This document shows positions 5,694 to 13,399 of a stretch of 17,912 nt of DNA, one piece after another. The number at the start of each line of letters is the position of its first letter. Position 1 is the first letter of the stretch. The stretch is taken from assembly GCA_038894275.1 (NCBI GenBank), contig JAWAPU010000007.1, positions 1 to 17,912 of the forward strand, read 5' to 3'. The DNA comes from JAWAPU01 sp038894275. Lineage in GTDB: Archaea; Nanobdellota; Nanobdellia; UBA10117. The notes below the pieces were generated by a model. That model was not told the DNA's origin, made no database searches, and saw only the letters and a program-made list of their open reading frames with translations. The position numbers and the translations under genes were made by a program.

Positions 5694-6808
5694 GTCACGA
5701 TTAAAGTTTTGCTGCTACTTTGCATAGTTCCCTGATAATCTATAATTGCAGTAATTAAATATTGGCCTGGTTGCAAAGGCGCTTTTATTATCGTGCTAAA
5801 TTGGCCCAGGCTATCAGTGGTTAACGAAATTAGCCCTTCTGGGGTTGTAATGTCTACTTTAGCTCCGCCAGCAGGTATTTCGTTGTAATATACTCTTCCT
5901 AAAATACTTACACTTTGCCCGATACCTACGCTTTGTGGTGAAATTTCGAATTCGAAAGTAAGTTTTGCGGGCAATATCGCAAAAGAAAACACCACAAGCG
6001 CTATAGAAATCATTATAACTATGTGCTTCAAACCAGCGATCAGTTTTTCCTCGACAATTTGCCCAGATATTAAACCTAAACAAGCCGCTTGAACAATTGT
6101 AAAAATAAAGAATAGATTTTTATAGTAATCTAAACTTAGAAAAGAAACTGTGCTAAAGGTCATACCAATGAATGAACCAAATCTTTGTAAATATAAAATA
6201 GGCAACAATATTTTATAAAGCATAACAATTATACCTAATAGAACAAAAAATACTATATAAAAAACAATAAGGTGTTGAGTCATTATTCCTCTTCTTTCAG
6301 AAGTCATTTTTTTAAGTTCGTAGACATTGTTAGATAAAGAGTCTAAAACTTCTCCGATATCTCCTCCAGAATAAAACGATTCTAAAACGATTCCATTTAT
6401 CCGTTGTATCAAATTCGACTCTTTAAACAAATCATTATATTTTTGCCATGCTTCAGGAAAAGGAAGATCCCATGAAAGCCAAATATTTAACTTTTTTATT
6501 TTTTTACTAAGTTCGCCATAGTCTGTTTCTGCTATCGTTTTAATGGCTTGAGGTATGGTCATACCTGATTTTATTGCTTGTGTGAAATCTGCCAAAAATG
6601 CAGGATACGCATCTTCGCAAAGGCGCAATTTTTGATACTCTATCCATTTAGGAGCGAAAAGATAGATAACAATCACAAAACAAGATGTAATTGTGATTGT
6701 TAGTAGTACAGGATACGAAATTTTAAGATAAAATAATAATATTAAAATTATGATTAAAAAAGCTATAGCAATTGCAACTATTTGTTTTTGTCTAAGTGCT
6801 TTTATCAT
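5690..6808 (-). CDS. TadC/GspF-type pilus platform protein with C-terminal Ig-like domain
   Basis: The inner-membrane platform protein of type IV pilus/Tad/type II secretion machines links the cytoplasmic ATPase to the growing filament. In this 372-aa protein two helices (about 8-27 and 31-51) precede a cytoplasmic T2SSF-type domain (about 62-177) with AYPAFLADFTQAIKSGM and the YSGGDIGEVLD element (146-156). Three to four more helices follow (about 178-280). Residues about 284-372 form a beta-rich tail with GQSVSILGRV, an AKVDITTPEG strand-turn and DSLGQFSTIIKAP, typical of bacterial-Ig/carboxypeptidase-regulatory-like folds. Such a tail is not part of the usual platform protein. It probably faces outward, but the helix count is uncertain and so is the side. 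The gene overlaps both neighbours by 4 bp and pairs with the second platform gene upstream. Confidence 0.85.
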   Translation of the reverse strand: MIKALRQKQIVAIAIAFLIIILILLFYLKISYPVLLTITITSCFVIVIYLFAPKWIEYQKLRLCEDAYPAFLADFTQAIKSGMTIPQAIKTIAETDYGELSKKIKKLNIWLSWDLPFPEAWQKYNDLFKESNLIQRINGIVLESFYSGGDIGEVLDSLSNNVYELKKMTSERRGIMTQHLIVFYIVFFVLLGIIVMLYKILLPILYLQRFGSFIGMTFSTVSFLSLDYYKNLFFIFTIVQAACLGLISGQIVEEKLIAGLKHIVIMISIALVVFSFAILPAKLTFEFEISPQSVGIGQSVSILGRVYYNEIPAGGAKVDITTPEGLISLTTDSLGQFSTIIKAPLQPGQYLITAIIDYQGTMQSSSKTLIVT

Positions 6809-7671
6809 GCTTCTGTTGGCGATAAGCCTTTAGCTATTAGTATGAACATTAATGTTAAAATAGGAATTCCTCCTATTACAATTAGAAGATTTATTGCTTT
6901 TAAAAATGTAACAGAAACCGCTCCTATTGCAGACATTATAGAGCTTATAATTAAGAAAAAAACTGCTCCAACAATAATTACTGTTATATAAATTTCTGTC
7001 AAAGAAGAAAGAAACGCGGAATATTCTTCTAAATTTTTTTTGTATTCTGTAGTAAAACTATCTACTTTTTCTTCTAAATATTTAGCCAAATCTCCTCCTA
7101 CTGTTATTGTTGTTCTTATTCCAGCTAATAATTCATTCCACGTTGGGCTTGGCGATCTGTTTATGGCTCTTAATAACGCTGTAGGGATGTCCAAACCGAA
7201 AACTTTCAAATCTATATTTATTTTTTCCGCTTCTTTAGACAATTCTCCATATTCCTTAAATTTGGCGAGAAATTCGAAAAGTTTTTGAGGTGGAAACCCT
7301 GCGTGCGCTAAAGATGCTAAATAGAGAGTTGCAAAAGGAAGCGCATTTTCTAATCTTTTTTTCTTTTCTTCAGCTTGTAATAACGGATAAAAATAAGTAA
7401 ATAAAAATGCACAAATACCAATTCCTAGCGAAGAAAGCAAAGATAAAATAATTGCCAAATATTTAAAATGTAATAACACAAATAGAACTAAAAGAAGAGG
7501 CAACGAAATTAAAAAAGCTAAAAAAGATATTAAAAAAATAAAAGAAACATATTCTTCTAAAGATTTTTTAAAATCTATTTCTTTTAATTTTGGGCCGAGC
7601 TTTTTAAAATAAATTAGGTATTTTTCACTCCACTTTTTAAACAACTTATGAGCGAGTTTATAAATTTCCAT
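6805..7671 (-). CDS. TadC/GspF-type pilus platform protein
   Basis: The 288-aa membrane protein has a basic N-terminal segment (1-40), two helices (about 41-68 and 71-96) and a cytoplasmic T2SSF-type domain (about 105-225). That domain contains LPFATLYLASLAHAGFPPQK (111-130) and the glycine motif TVGGDLAKYLEEKVDSF. C-terminal helices follow. It lies 1 bp after the ATPase stop codon and overlaps the second platform gene by 4 bp. An ATPase followed by two platform proteins is also the pattern of TadA-TadB-TadC, and ArlJ of archaella is a distant relative. Because the neighbour is also T2SSF-like, the two probably form a heteromeric platform. Confidence 0.87.
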   Translation of the reverse strand: MEIYKLAHKLFKKWSEKYLIYFKKLGPKLKEIDFKKSLEEYVSFIFLISFLAFLISLPLLLVLFVLLHFKYLAIILSLLSSLGIGICAFLFTYFYPLLQAEEKKKRLENALPFATLYLASLAHAGFPPQKLFEFLAKFKEYGELSKEAEKINIDLKVFGLDIPTALLRAINRSPSPTWNELLAGIRTTITVGGDLAKYLEEKVDSFTTEYKKNLEEYSAFLSSLTEIYITVIIVGAVFFLIISSIMSAIGAVSVTFLKAINLLIVIGGIPILTLMFILIAKGLSPTEA

Positions 7672-7672
7672 T

Positions 7673-9373
7673 TTACTTTTGTAGCAGCTTTGTTAAGCTT
7701 TCAGGATCTGAATAATACATATTGATTATGTTAATTATGTCTTTTATTTTGGTGATGTTTTTACTTTGCATCCAAGAAAGAACTTGCGCTCTTTTTATTA
7801 ATTCTTGATTTATTCCTTCAGCATCCAGCCCCATGCGATTTGCCAATTTCCATAAAATGTGGCTTTGGTAAGGCTTAAATTCGTCTTTGCCAGGAACCCA
7901 TTCAAATGCGGTGTTTGTAATTAAATCTTGTTTTTTTCTATCAAAGCCTTCTACTTCTATAATTTTACCAACTCTTCTTATCATTCTGTTTTCTTTTTTA
8001 CTAATTTCTAAGAAAACAATAATGTCTAAATTTTCCAATAAAGATAATGGTAAGGAAATTGGCGGAGTGGTTAATCTGTCTATAACTGCATCTATTGTAT
8101 CAGCATGCAAAGTCGCCATCGCAGCATGTCCTGTAGCCATCGCTTGAAACATCACAGCAGCTTCTTTCCCTCTAACTTCGCCAACAATTAAAACATCAGG
8201 ACGTTGTCTTAATGAAGCTTTAAGCAAATCAAAAAGTGTAACTTCTCCGTATTTTTTTGGCCCATAGCCGGTTCTAGCGACTTGCGAAACCCAATTTACA
8301 TTAGTTAATTGAAGTTCTGCCGTATCTTCTATCGAAACCGTTTTTAAGTTTGGTCTTATAAAATTTGCAATTGCATTCAAAAAAGTAGTTTTGCCAACAG
8401 CAGTTGTTCCTGCGATTAATATCGATTGTTGATTTTCTACTGCTAACCATAAATATGCAAGCTGCAAAGCATCAATTGTACCATAATTCATCAAATCAAC
8501 AATCGTGAGAGGTCTTTTGAAAAATTTTCTTATGCTAAAATTGCTTCCTCTTCTTGCTATGTCTGTGCCATACGTTACTTGTAATCTTGATCCGTCTGGG
8601 AGTGTGGCGTCCAATAATGGAGAAGCCACAGAAACGGTTTTACCTGCTTTTTGAGCTAATTTCAACACAAACGCATCTAATTCAGTTCTATTTTCAAACC
8701 AAATGTTAGTTGGCATAGAACCGTAAAGCGGATTTCTATGAAATATAAATACCGGTAAACCTACTCCGTCGCAACTTATATCTTCTATGTTTGGGTCGCG
8801 CATCAATACTTCAATTTTACCATAACCAATGGTATCTCTCATAATGTAATATTTTGCTTTCAATATCTCTTCGTCACTTAGTTTTATGCCTAAAAAATCC
8901 CAAATTTCATTAATTTTAGAATCTAGGTATTCTATTATTTGTTTTTTTGCTTTTAATGCTAAAGGAGTTATATCCAATCTTTCTTGTAATTGTTGTAACG
9001 TTTGTTCGATTATTTCTTTTAATTCTTTTGATATGGGTGGTTCTTCAACAATATATACTAATTGTTCAGTTACAGGATTAAATTTTATTGTAGCAGTTGC
9101 TACTACGTAATCTATCCCTTTCCAAGTTTGTTTTATTAGCGGATATGTTTCGTATGTGGATTTTATTTGCTCTAAAATTTCGCTTTCGCTTATTTTTTTC
9201 TTTTCTATTTTTGGAATTTCTATTCTTATCGCTGTTTCTTTTGTTTCAGCTGCTTTTGGCTCCTTGGGCTGTGCTTCTCCTTTCTTATTTTCATAAGTTT
9301 CTGCAGCCTTTATGCTTTTTTCTTCGGTTTGCTTTTTAATTTTTTTAAAGAGTTCTTTTAAAGCCAGGGCCAT
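7673..9373 (-). CDS. Type IV pilus/secretion assembly ATPase (VirB11/TadA/ArlI-like)
   Basis: The cytoplasmic hexameric ATPase powers pilin insertion or filament extension. In the 566 residues, a Lys/Glu-rich linker (about 10-62) precedes an N-terminal domain (65-315) with IGYGKIEVLMRDPNIEDIS (182-200), typical of the VirB11/GspE superfamily. The ATPase core has Walker A GTTAVGKTT (322-330), the Asp box SIEDTAEL (347-354), Walker B PDVLIVGEVRG (392-402) and the His box ATGHAAMATLHAD (413-425), all intact. About 100 extra residues follow the core. No PilT-like zinc-cysteine motif is seen. The gene leads a tightly packed operon of six genes down to 3857 and has its own TATA-like box. An archaellum motor ATPase is less likely because no arlH or other archaellum genes accompany it. 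Confidence 0.92.
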   Translation of the reverse strand: MALALKELFKKIKKQTEEKSIKAAETYENKKGEAQPKEPKAAETKETAIRIEIPKIEKKKISESEILEQIKSTYETYPLIKQTWKGIDYVVATATIKFNPVTEQLVYIVEEPPISKELKEIIEQTLQQLQERLDITPLALKAKKQIIEYLDSKINEIWDFLGIKLSDEEILKAKYYIMRDTIGYGKIEVLMRDPNIEDISCDGVGLPVFIFHRNPLYGSMPTNIWFENRTELDAFVLKLAQKAGKTVSVASPLLDATLPDGSRLQVTYGTDIARRGSNFSIRKFFKRPLTIVDLMNYGTIDALQLAYLWLAVENQQSILIAGTTAVGKTTFLNAIANFIRPNLKTVSIEDTAELQLTNVNWVSQVARTGYGPKKYGEVTLFDLLKASLRQRPDVLIVGEVRGKEAAVMFQAMATGHAAMATLHADTIDAVIDRLTTPPISLPLSLLENLDIIVFLEISKKENRMIRRVGKIIEVEGFDRKKQDLITNTAFEWVPGKDEFKPYQSHILWKLANRMGLDAEGINQELIKRAQVLSWMQSKNITKIKDIINIINMYYSDPESLTKLLQK

Positions 9374-9395
9374 TAATTTAAAAAAGAAATTATTG

Positions 9396-9404
9396 TTTAA
9401 AAAA
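9396..9404 (-). promoter_or_regulatory. TATA-like box upstream of the pilus ATPase
   Basis: TTTTTTAAA on the complement strand is centred about 27 bp upstream of the ATG at 9373, in the 32-bp gap after the preceding pilin gene. Leaderless spacing suggests the machinery genes can be transcribed separately from the pilin genes. Confidence 0.35.
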
Positions 9405-9405
9405 C

Positions 9406-9831
9406 TTAATATATTAAAATTGTACTTTCATTTATAAGATTTAGTCGCAACTTTTCCTTTTCTGAACCAACAAGACCTTGTATTGATATGTTTTGCCAAT
9501 AATTTATTTCTGTAGTTTTTATTACCGAAGGGTTTCCAAAAGTTCTTAGCTCTATTTTATTACCTAGCCCAGTAATCGTATATTTTTGCTCGCCAATTTG
9601 CGATGGAATGTTAATTGTTATGCTTATATTTGTAGCATTTTGATTGTACAAAGTTCGCATTTTTAATAAGCCGTTATGTACTCTTTGCAAAATTTCTTCA
9701 GCGCTTTGTTCTAATATGTTTTCATTTAATTTTGCTTTAAAAAAATAGGCAGAAAAATAGACGCCACTTGCTAAAATCAGTGCTATTGCAATGGTGATTA
9801 ATAAATAAACAATAGAGCTTTGCGCTTTCAT
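9406..9831 (-). CDS. Pilin-like protein with class III signal peptide
   Basis: The 141-aa protein begins MKAQSSIVYLLITIAIALIL. KA followed by QSS and a hydrophobic helix is the class III (archaeal prepilin) signal layout, with cleavage expected before Gln4. The C-terminal ectodomain is about 105 residues of likely beta structure with N-x-S/T sequons and no cysteines. Its start overlaps the stop of the upstream pilin-like gene by 4 bp, and the ATPase gene begins 32 bp later. A minor pilin is the likely role. Confidence 0.8.
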   Translation of the reverse strand: MKAQSSIVYLLITIAIALILASGVYFSAYFFKAKLNENILEQSAEEILQRVHNGLLKMRTLYNQNATNISITINIPSQIGEQKYTITGLGNKIELRTFGNPSVIKTTEINYWQNISIQGLVGSEKEKLRLNLINESTILIY

Positions 9832-10394
9832 TTTACATCAAATATGATCGTAGTGTTTGTAGAATTTAAACCGCTTTTACTTTCTTTAAAACTCACGATA
9901 AGCACATGCCTTCCTTTACCGGCGCCAGGCATTGCGCCTGGAGATAAAAATATTTGATGTGTTTTATTTGTCGAGTCTTTTAAAGGAATATATGTTAAAT
10001 AAATTTCTAAAGAACCTTGTTCAATTAAAATGGCAAAATCGTCTTTACCCAGGATTCCTATTTTATTTAAATTGTTTAAATCTCCAATAAGTGCTTTTTG
10101 CGGTACAGGCGTTTTAAGTGCAAGTTGCCCAGAATAAAGAATTGTGCGATTATCCTTTAAAGTAATATATCCTTTGTTTAATTCAATAGGTACGCTTACA
10201 GAGGTTTGGTATGCAGCAGCATATTTAATGGCTTCATTTAGCTCTATAAATTTATTTTCTAAATTTTTAAGTTCAGCAAAATCTTTGGTATTTTCTATTA
10301 AAGGTATAGCCCATGCAATAGTTATTGCAGTAACAATTATGGCTATGGCAACGGTCATTAATACGCCTATAATGTTAGTTTGACCGGCCTTCAT
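9828..10394 (-). CDS. Pilin-like protein with class III signal peptide
   Basis: The 188-aa protein begins MKAGQTNIIGVLMTVAIAIIV. KAG followed by Q gives a prepilin-peptidase site after Gly4, and one hydrophobic helix extends to about residue 30. The rest is an ectodomain with the hydrophobic alternation of a beta sandwich and no cysteines. Archaeal pilins and archaellins share this layout, but no specific family is recognised. The gene starts a transcription unit (TATA-like box at 10415-10424) and overlaps the next pilin-like gene by 4 bp. The two may form a pilin pair. Confidence 0.8.
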   Translation of the reverse strand: MKAGQTNIIGVLMTVAIAIIVTAITIAWAIPLIENTKDFAELKNLENKFIELNEAIKYAAAYQTSVSVPIELNKGYITLKDNRTILYSGQLALKTPVPQKALIGDLNNLNKIGILGKDDFAILIEQGSLEIYLTYIPLKDSTNKTHQIFLSPGAMPGAGKGRHVLIVSFKESKSGLNSTNTTIIFDVK

Positions 10395-10414
10395 AATCTA
10401 AATTTTAAATTTTA

Positions 10415-10424
10415 GTTTATTAAC
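10415..10424 (-). promoter_or_regulatory. TATA-like box for the two-pilin unit
   Basis: GTTAATAAAC on the complement strand is centred about 25 bp upstream of the ATG at 10394, with no Shine-Dalgarno sequence, which suggests a leaderless start. Confidence 0.4.
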
Positions 10425-10440
10425 TTTATGAATTATTAAA

Positions 10441-10472
10441 TAAAAAAAATAACAGACAATAAAATTCTGTCT
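10441..10472 (-). terminator. Hairpin plus T-tract terminator after the secreted-protein gene
   Basis: On the complement strand AGACA (10468-10472) pairs with TGTCT (10454-10458) and is followed by a run of eight T (10442-10449). It lies 24 bp after the stop codon at 10496. Archaeal termination depends mainly on the T-tract, so the weak stem matters less. Confidence 0.45.
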
Positions 10473-10495
10473 TACTTTTATTTATCCTATGCTTT

Positions 10496-11047
10496 CTAGT
10501 ACCTGCTGTTTCCAGTTATCTCATATCTTTTATTTATAAAAAACCTTAATACTCCTGATTCTGGATCTCTCCAATGTAATTTTGCTTTTTTATAAAGTCC
10601 AACTTGTTTCTGGAACACTATAAAATGCCATTCGTAATCATCACCATACCAATCTAATGGAAGCCATACGTTTGGAATTCCGACGGATATGTTGACTTGA
10701 TAATTAGGAGGCATACCTATATAAACTTGTTCGCCTTGGGAATATGAATTGGTATTGCATCCAAAGCCGTCATAGATTCTAACAGCTCTTGGCCCTTCAT
10801 GCCCTTGTCTATTATCATGCGCAGAGAAAATCATGTATACGTTATAATCGCTGGGATTTGTAAGAGTGATATTCAAACACAACATTCCTTGACCAGTTCC
10901 CCAATCTACTAAAAATTTATCGTATTTCATTTCTAAGCCTACTGCTGTAGGGGGGTAATATCCAATAGCCGCAAAAGTACTGGCAAATAAACAAGTTACT
11001 GAAAATAATGCTGCTATTGTTAAATAAATTGTTTTTTTAAATTTCAT
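10496..11047 (-). CDS. Secreted protein of unknown function, paralogue of the gene at 15446-15967
   Basis: I chose the ATG at 11047 (183 aa) over the upstream ATG at 11074 because a Shine-Dalgarno sequence lies just before it and it leaves a clean Sec signal peptide, MKFKKTIYLTIAALFSVTC to ASTFA, with cleavage expected near residue 26. The mature part has no further membrane helix, so it is probably extracellular or surface-associated. CLNITLTNPS followed by GPRAVRIYDGFGCN matches FNFQLINIG and GPATIRFYKYWNC of the protein at 15446-15967, so both belong to one family, probably beta-sandwich. The family is not recognised. It is a separate transcription unit within the pilus locus, with its own promoter and terminator, which hints at a surface role linked to the pilus. 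Confidence 0.75.
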   Translation of the reverse strand: MKFKKTIYLTIAALFSVTCLFASTFAAIGYYPPTAVGLEMKYDKFLVDWGTGQGMLCLNITLTNPSDYNVYMIFSAHDNRQGHEGPRAVRIYDGFGCNTNSYSQGEQVYIGMPPNYQVNISVGIPNVWLPLDWYGDDYEWHFIVFQKQVGLYKKAKLHWRDPESGVLRFFINKRYEITGNSRY

Positions 11048-11052
11048 TGGTC

Positions 11053-11058
11053 TCACCC
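11053..11058 (-). promoter_or_regulatory. Shine-Dalgarno sequence deciding the start at 11047
   Basis: GGGTGA on the complement strand lies 5 nt before the ATG at 11047. It makes this start more likely than the in-frame ATG at 11074. Confidence 0.65.
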
Positions 11059-11080
11059 TTTGTAAAAGAAGCAAATAAAA

Positions 11081-11088
11081 TATATAAA
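11081..11088 (-). promoter_or_regulatory. TATA box for the secreted-protein gene
   Basis: TTTATATA on the complement strand is a near-consensus archaeal TATA box. Transcription about 26 bp downstream would start near 11058, leaving a short leader that carries the Shine-Dalgarno sequence. Confidence 0.6.
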
Positions 11089-11105
11089 GTTTTCTATAAT
11101 GTAAT

Positions 11106-11999
11106 TTATTGGCTGCAAGTATAATTTCGATCTACGGGGCAATTAGAGTTTTCGCATACAATTTGACACCATTTAACATATTCAGGGCATCTTTGACTAA
11201 CATGTTTTATTTTTGCGCCATAAAGACCAGATCCAGATCCACTAATGCTTAGAGAATAGTTTGTTGTTTCGCCTGAATTTAGGATAATGTTTTTAGTGCA
11301 ATCTCGCTCTACTATGCAGCTTGTATTTTGGTAACATGTTACAGATGCAGATCCGCCGTAGGCAAAAGAAGTTATGTTTTCTTCAAAGGTATCGTTATAT
11401 TTTCCAGTATTTGTAACGAAAACATTAACACACCCGCTATTATTTACTGTTTCCCAATAAACTTCACGACCACAAACTTGAATATTTTGGGGAATAAACG
11501 TTGTTTCGGAAATGGCGTTAGAAAAAGTCAACCGCGCAACGCATATTTTTCCTAATTGAGGCGTCAAAATATCCGCAAGAGTTTTACCATTGCAAAGATT
11601 CGCATTTGCGTTTATCTCTAGATATGCAAAAGCGCCTTGGCCGATTTCGAGGCTGCAATTTAAACAAGAGCTCTCATCTAATATAAAGCCGCAAGTTTCA
11701 TTTGAAGTTTTAATAAAAAGAAAAGCAGAATTTGCCAATTTTAAATTGCCAAATCCACAATTTTTTACAACTAAAGATGCGCTTTTGTCTTGGATATTAT
11801 AATCAAAAGAAATTATTTTTGCACAATTCGAAAGTTTTGTTAAAAATTCTGCTTGGCCGCTTTCAGTAGCACCCTGTGTTTTTATTTGAGTTTCTTGGAT
11901 AAAATAGAATGCAAAACTGCTAAGCACGAATAAAATTGCTAGCACTAATAATACTGCTATTACTGTTGCAACACCTTTTTTGGTTTTTTTATGAACCAT
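11106..11999 (-). CDS. Cysteine-rich type IV pilin-like protein (tandem paralogue B)
   Basis: Starting at 11999 (297 aa) gives MVHKKTKKGVATVIAVLLVL. KKG followed by V and a 20-residue helix is an archaeal pilin signal, with cleavage after Gly9. A longer start at 12020 exists but would overlap the upstream gene by 32 bp instead of 11. The ectodomain has 17 cysteines, several N-x-S/T sequons, a repeated GSGSG turn and a C-terminal tail rich in paired cysteines that its neighbour lacks. It aligns along most of its length with the preceding gene's product: shared elements are QG(A/S)TE, VVKNCG, a C-x-x-C pair and the VCGR/TCGR turn. It is probably a structural or tip pilin stabilised by disulfides. 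The specific family is not recognised. Confidence 0.78.
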   Translation of the reverse strand: MVHKKTKKGVATVIAVLLVLAILFVLSSFAFYFIQETQIKTQGATESGQAEFLTKLSNCAKIISFDYNIQDKSASLVVKNCGFGNLKLANSAFLFIKTSNETCGFILDESSCLNCSLEIGQGAFAYLEINANANLCNGKTLADILTPQLGKICVARLTFSNAISETTFIPQNIQVCGREVYWETVNNSGCVNVFVTNTGKYNDTFEENITSFAYGGSASVTCYQNTSCIVERDCTKNIILNSGETTNYSLSISGSGSGLYGAKIKHVSQRCPEYVKWCQIVCENSNCPVDRNYTCSQ

Positions 12000-12870
12000 C
12001 CGAACCTGGAAACGCCGCATTGCTATCTAAACTAAATGTTTTAATGTACGAAGGACATTTTGTAGAGTTATGGTAAAAATCTATTCGCCAATATTTTTCA
12101 GGCTTTCGAAAAGAATAAGTTGCTTCTTCTCCTGGCTGCAAATTGTAAGTATTATTGCACGGATAATCTTCAGAACCGCATTCTTCGCTGATCCCAAGCG
12201 AACATTGAGGGTTAGAATAAAAAGTGTGATTTGTATAATTAGTACCGTTATAAAAATAGAATATCTCTTTAATCGTATCTTTATGTTTTCCAACATTTTT
12301 TATTTTGATAATAATACAAGAAGGGTCGAATTTTTTTGTGTCCCATGTTAATATTCTTCCACAAGTCATAATTTCTTGCGGAGTGAAAATTGTAGAGGTA
12401 GAAAATGCACCAAAAGTCAATTTTGCTGTTCCTTGCACGCCAATATTTCTTGATAAAATATTCGCAAGAGGTTCGTTTTCACAATAAGCAGAGGAATTTA
12501 AATCAAAAATAACAGTTTCGTAAAGTGCAATCTTTTTTGCACAATTAATACAATTAGGTTCATTTAATTTTAAAAAACAATTTTTATCTCCAATTGAGAT
12601 TTGAAGAATTGTTTGATTTGCAAGTTCAATTTCGCTACGACCGCAATTTTTAACAACTATTTGCGTTTCATTATCTATTGAATTATAATAAAAAGAAATA
12701 AGACGCGCACATTTTCCTAAATTAGCCAAAAATTGGTTTTGGCTTGCTTCAGTACTGCCCTGACTTTGAATTTGCAATTTCGAAATAAATATCCACGCAC
12801 CAATAGCTATTGCAATTGTCGCTCCTAAAATAATTAAAAGAGAAATTGTTACTGTAATTGCTTTTTTCAT
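11989..12870 (-). CDS. Cysteine-rich type IV pilin-like protein (tandem paralogue A)
   Basis: The 293-aa protein begins MKKAITVTISLLIILGATIAI, with KKA as the expected prepilin cleavage site and a single long hydrophobic helix. The ectodomain has 12 cysteines, about eight N-x-S/T sequons, and two apparent beta-rich halves (about 45-170 and 170-285). Each half has a VVKNCG or IKNVGKHKDT strand element of the kind found in archaeal Ig-like/CARDB domains. It starts directly after the stop codon of the small pilin and overlaps paralogue B by 11 bp. Disulfide-rich pilins tend to be stable surface structures; a role in adhesion or as a filament subunit is inferred, not shown. Confidence 0.8.
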   Translation of the reverse strand: MKKAITVTISLLIILGATIAIAIGAWIFISKLQIQSQGSTEASQNQFLANLGKCARLISFYYNSIDNETQIVVKNCGRSEIELANQTILQISIGDKNCFLKLNEPNCINCAKKIALYETVIFDLNSSAYCENEPLANILSRNIGVQGTAKLTFGAFSTSTIFTPQEIMTCGRILTWDTKKFDPSCIIIKIKNVGKHKDTIKEIFYFYNGTNYTNHTFYSNPQCSLGISEECGSEDYPCNNTYNLQPGEEATYSFRKPEKYWRIDFYHNSTKCPSYIKTFSLDSNAAFPGSDGS

Positions 12871-13398
12871 TTAACTTTTTATGAAGCTGCCGCTTGAAGT
12901 TGTTTTTCCGCTGAAGTCTACCGTAAATGAAAATACTGTTCCCGTGGGTAAAGCACTAATCGAACAAGCAGTATTAGACAAATTTAAGATAATTTGTTGC
13001 ATTTCTCCAACGTCCATAAATTCAGAAGGCCCACAACCGCTTAAACAAAAGTTTCCATCCCATGCTCTTGAACAAACAGTTACTTGATTGGCGTCTCGCA
13101 AAATCCATGTAGTAGTAGGATATGTCGAAGTATTAGATATAGAAATTTTGGTATTTCCTGTATTTTGAAAGATAATTGTTAAATTTTCTTGACCACTCTC
13201 GTTTTTATAATTTGCAGCAATGACATCTACTTTTGATGCTACTTGGGTCATCATTGTTCCTTGATAAGACTCTATTCCTCCTTGTAACTGACTCTGAATT
13301 CGACTTAACCAGAAAAAAGCGGCTCCTGCTACAGCAACAGTCATCATTAATAATAAGATAATAGCAATTATTGGAGTTATGCCTTTTTTGTTCAGCAT
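12871..13398 (-). CDS. Archaeal type IV pilin/archaellin-like protein
   Basis: The 175-aa protein begins MLNKKGITPIIAIILLLMMT. KKG followed by ITPIIAIILLLMM is a near-textbook archaeal pilin/archaellin N-terminal domain, with cleavage after Gly6 and the hydrophobic helix running to about residue 34. The ectodomain contains the QNTGNTKISI strand common in archaeal pilins and four cysteines, three of them in CSRAWDGNFCLSGC. The N-terminus is also archaellin-like, but no archaellum motor genes accompany it, so a pilus is favoured. A Shine-Dalgarno sequence (13404-13409) sits in the end of the upstream coiled-coil gene. The strong ribosome binding site and small size make it a candidate major subunit. 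Confidence 0.87.
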   Translation of the reverse strand: MLNKKGITPIIAIILLLMMTVAVAGAAFFWLSRIQSQLQGGIESYQGTMMTQVASKVDVIAANYKNESGQENLTIIFQNTGNTKISISNTSTYPTTTWILRDANQVTVCSRAWDGNFCLSGCGPSEFMDVGEMQQIILNLSNTACSISALPTGTVFSFTVDFSGKTTSSGSFIKS

Positions 13399-13399
13399 T

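Noticed and set aside
5859..6083. 74-codon minus-strand frame inside the platform protein gene.
   Set aside because: A shadow in another frame of the Ig-like tail and last helices. The main frame continues without a break, so it is no sign of a frameshift.
7673..9373. Archaellum motor ATPase ArlI and full archaellum operon.
   Set aside because: Only the ATPase and platform proteins resemble archaellum parts. No ArlH, ArlF, ArlG or ArlD/E is present, and there are two platform genes rather than one, which fits a pilus or Tad-like system better.
11106..12020. Longer start for cysteine-rich pilin B at 12020.
   Set aside because: It would overlap the upstream gene by 32 bp and add seven residues before an already adequate prepilin leader. 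The ATG at 11999 gives the usual short basic leader, though the longer start cannot be fully excluded.
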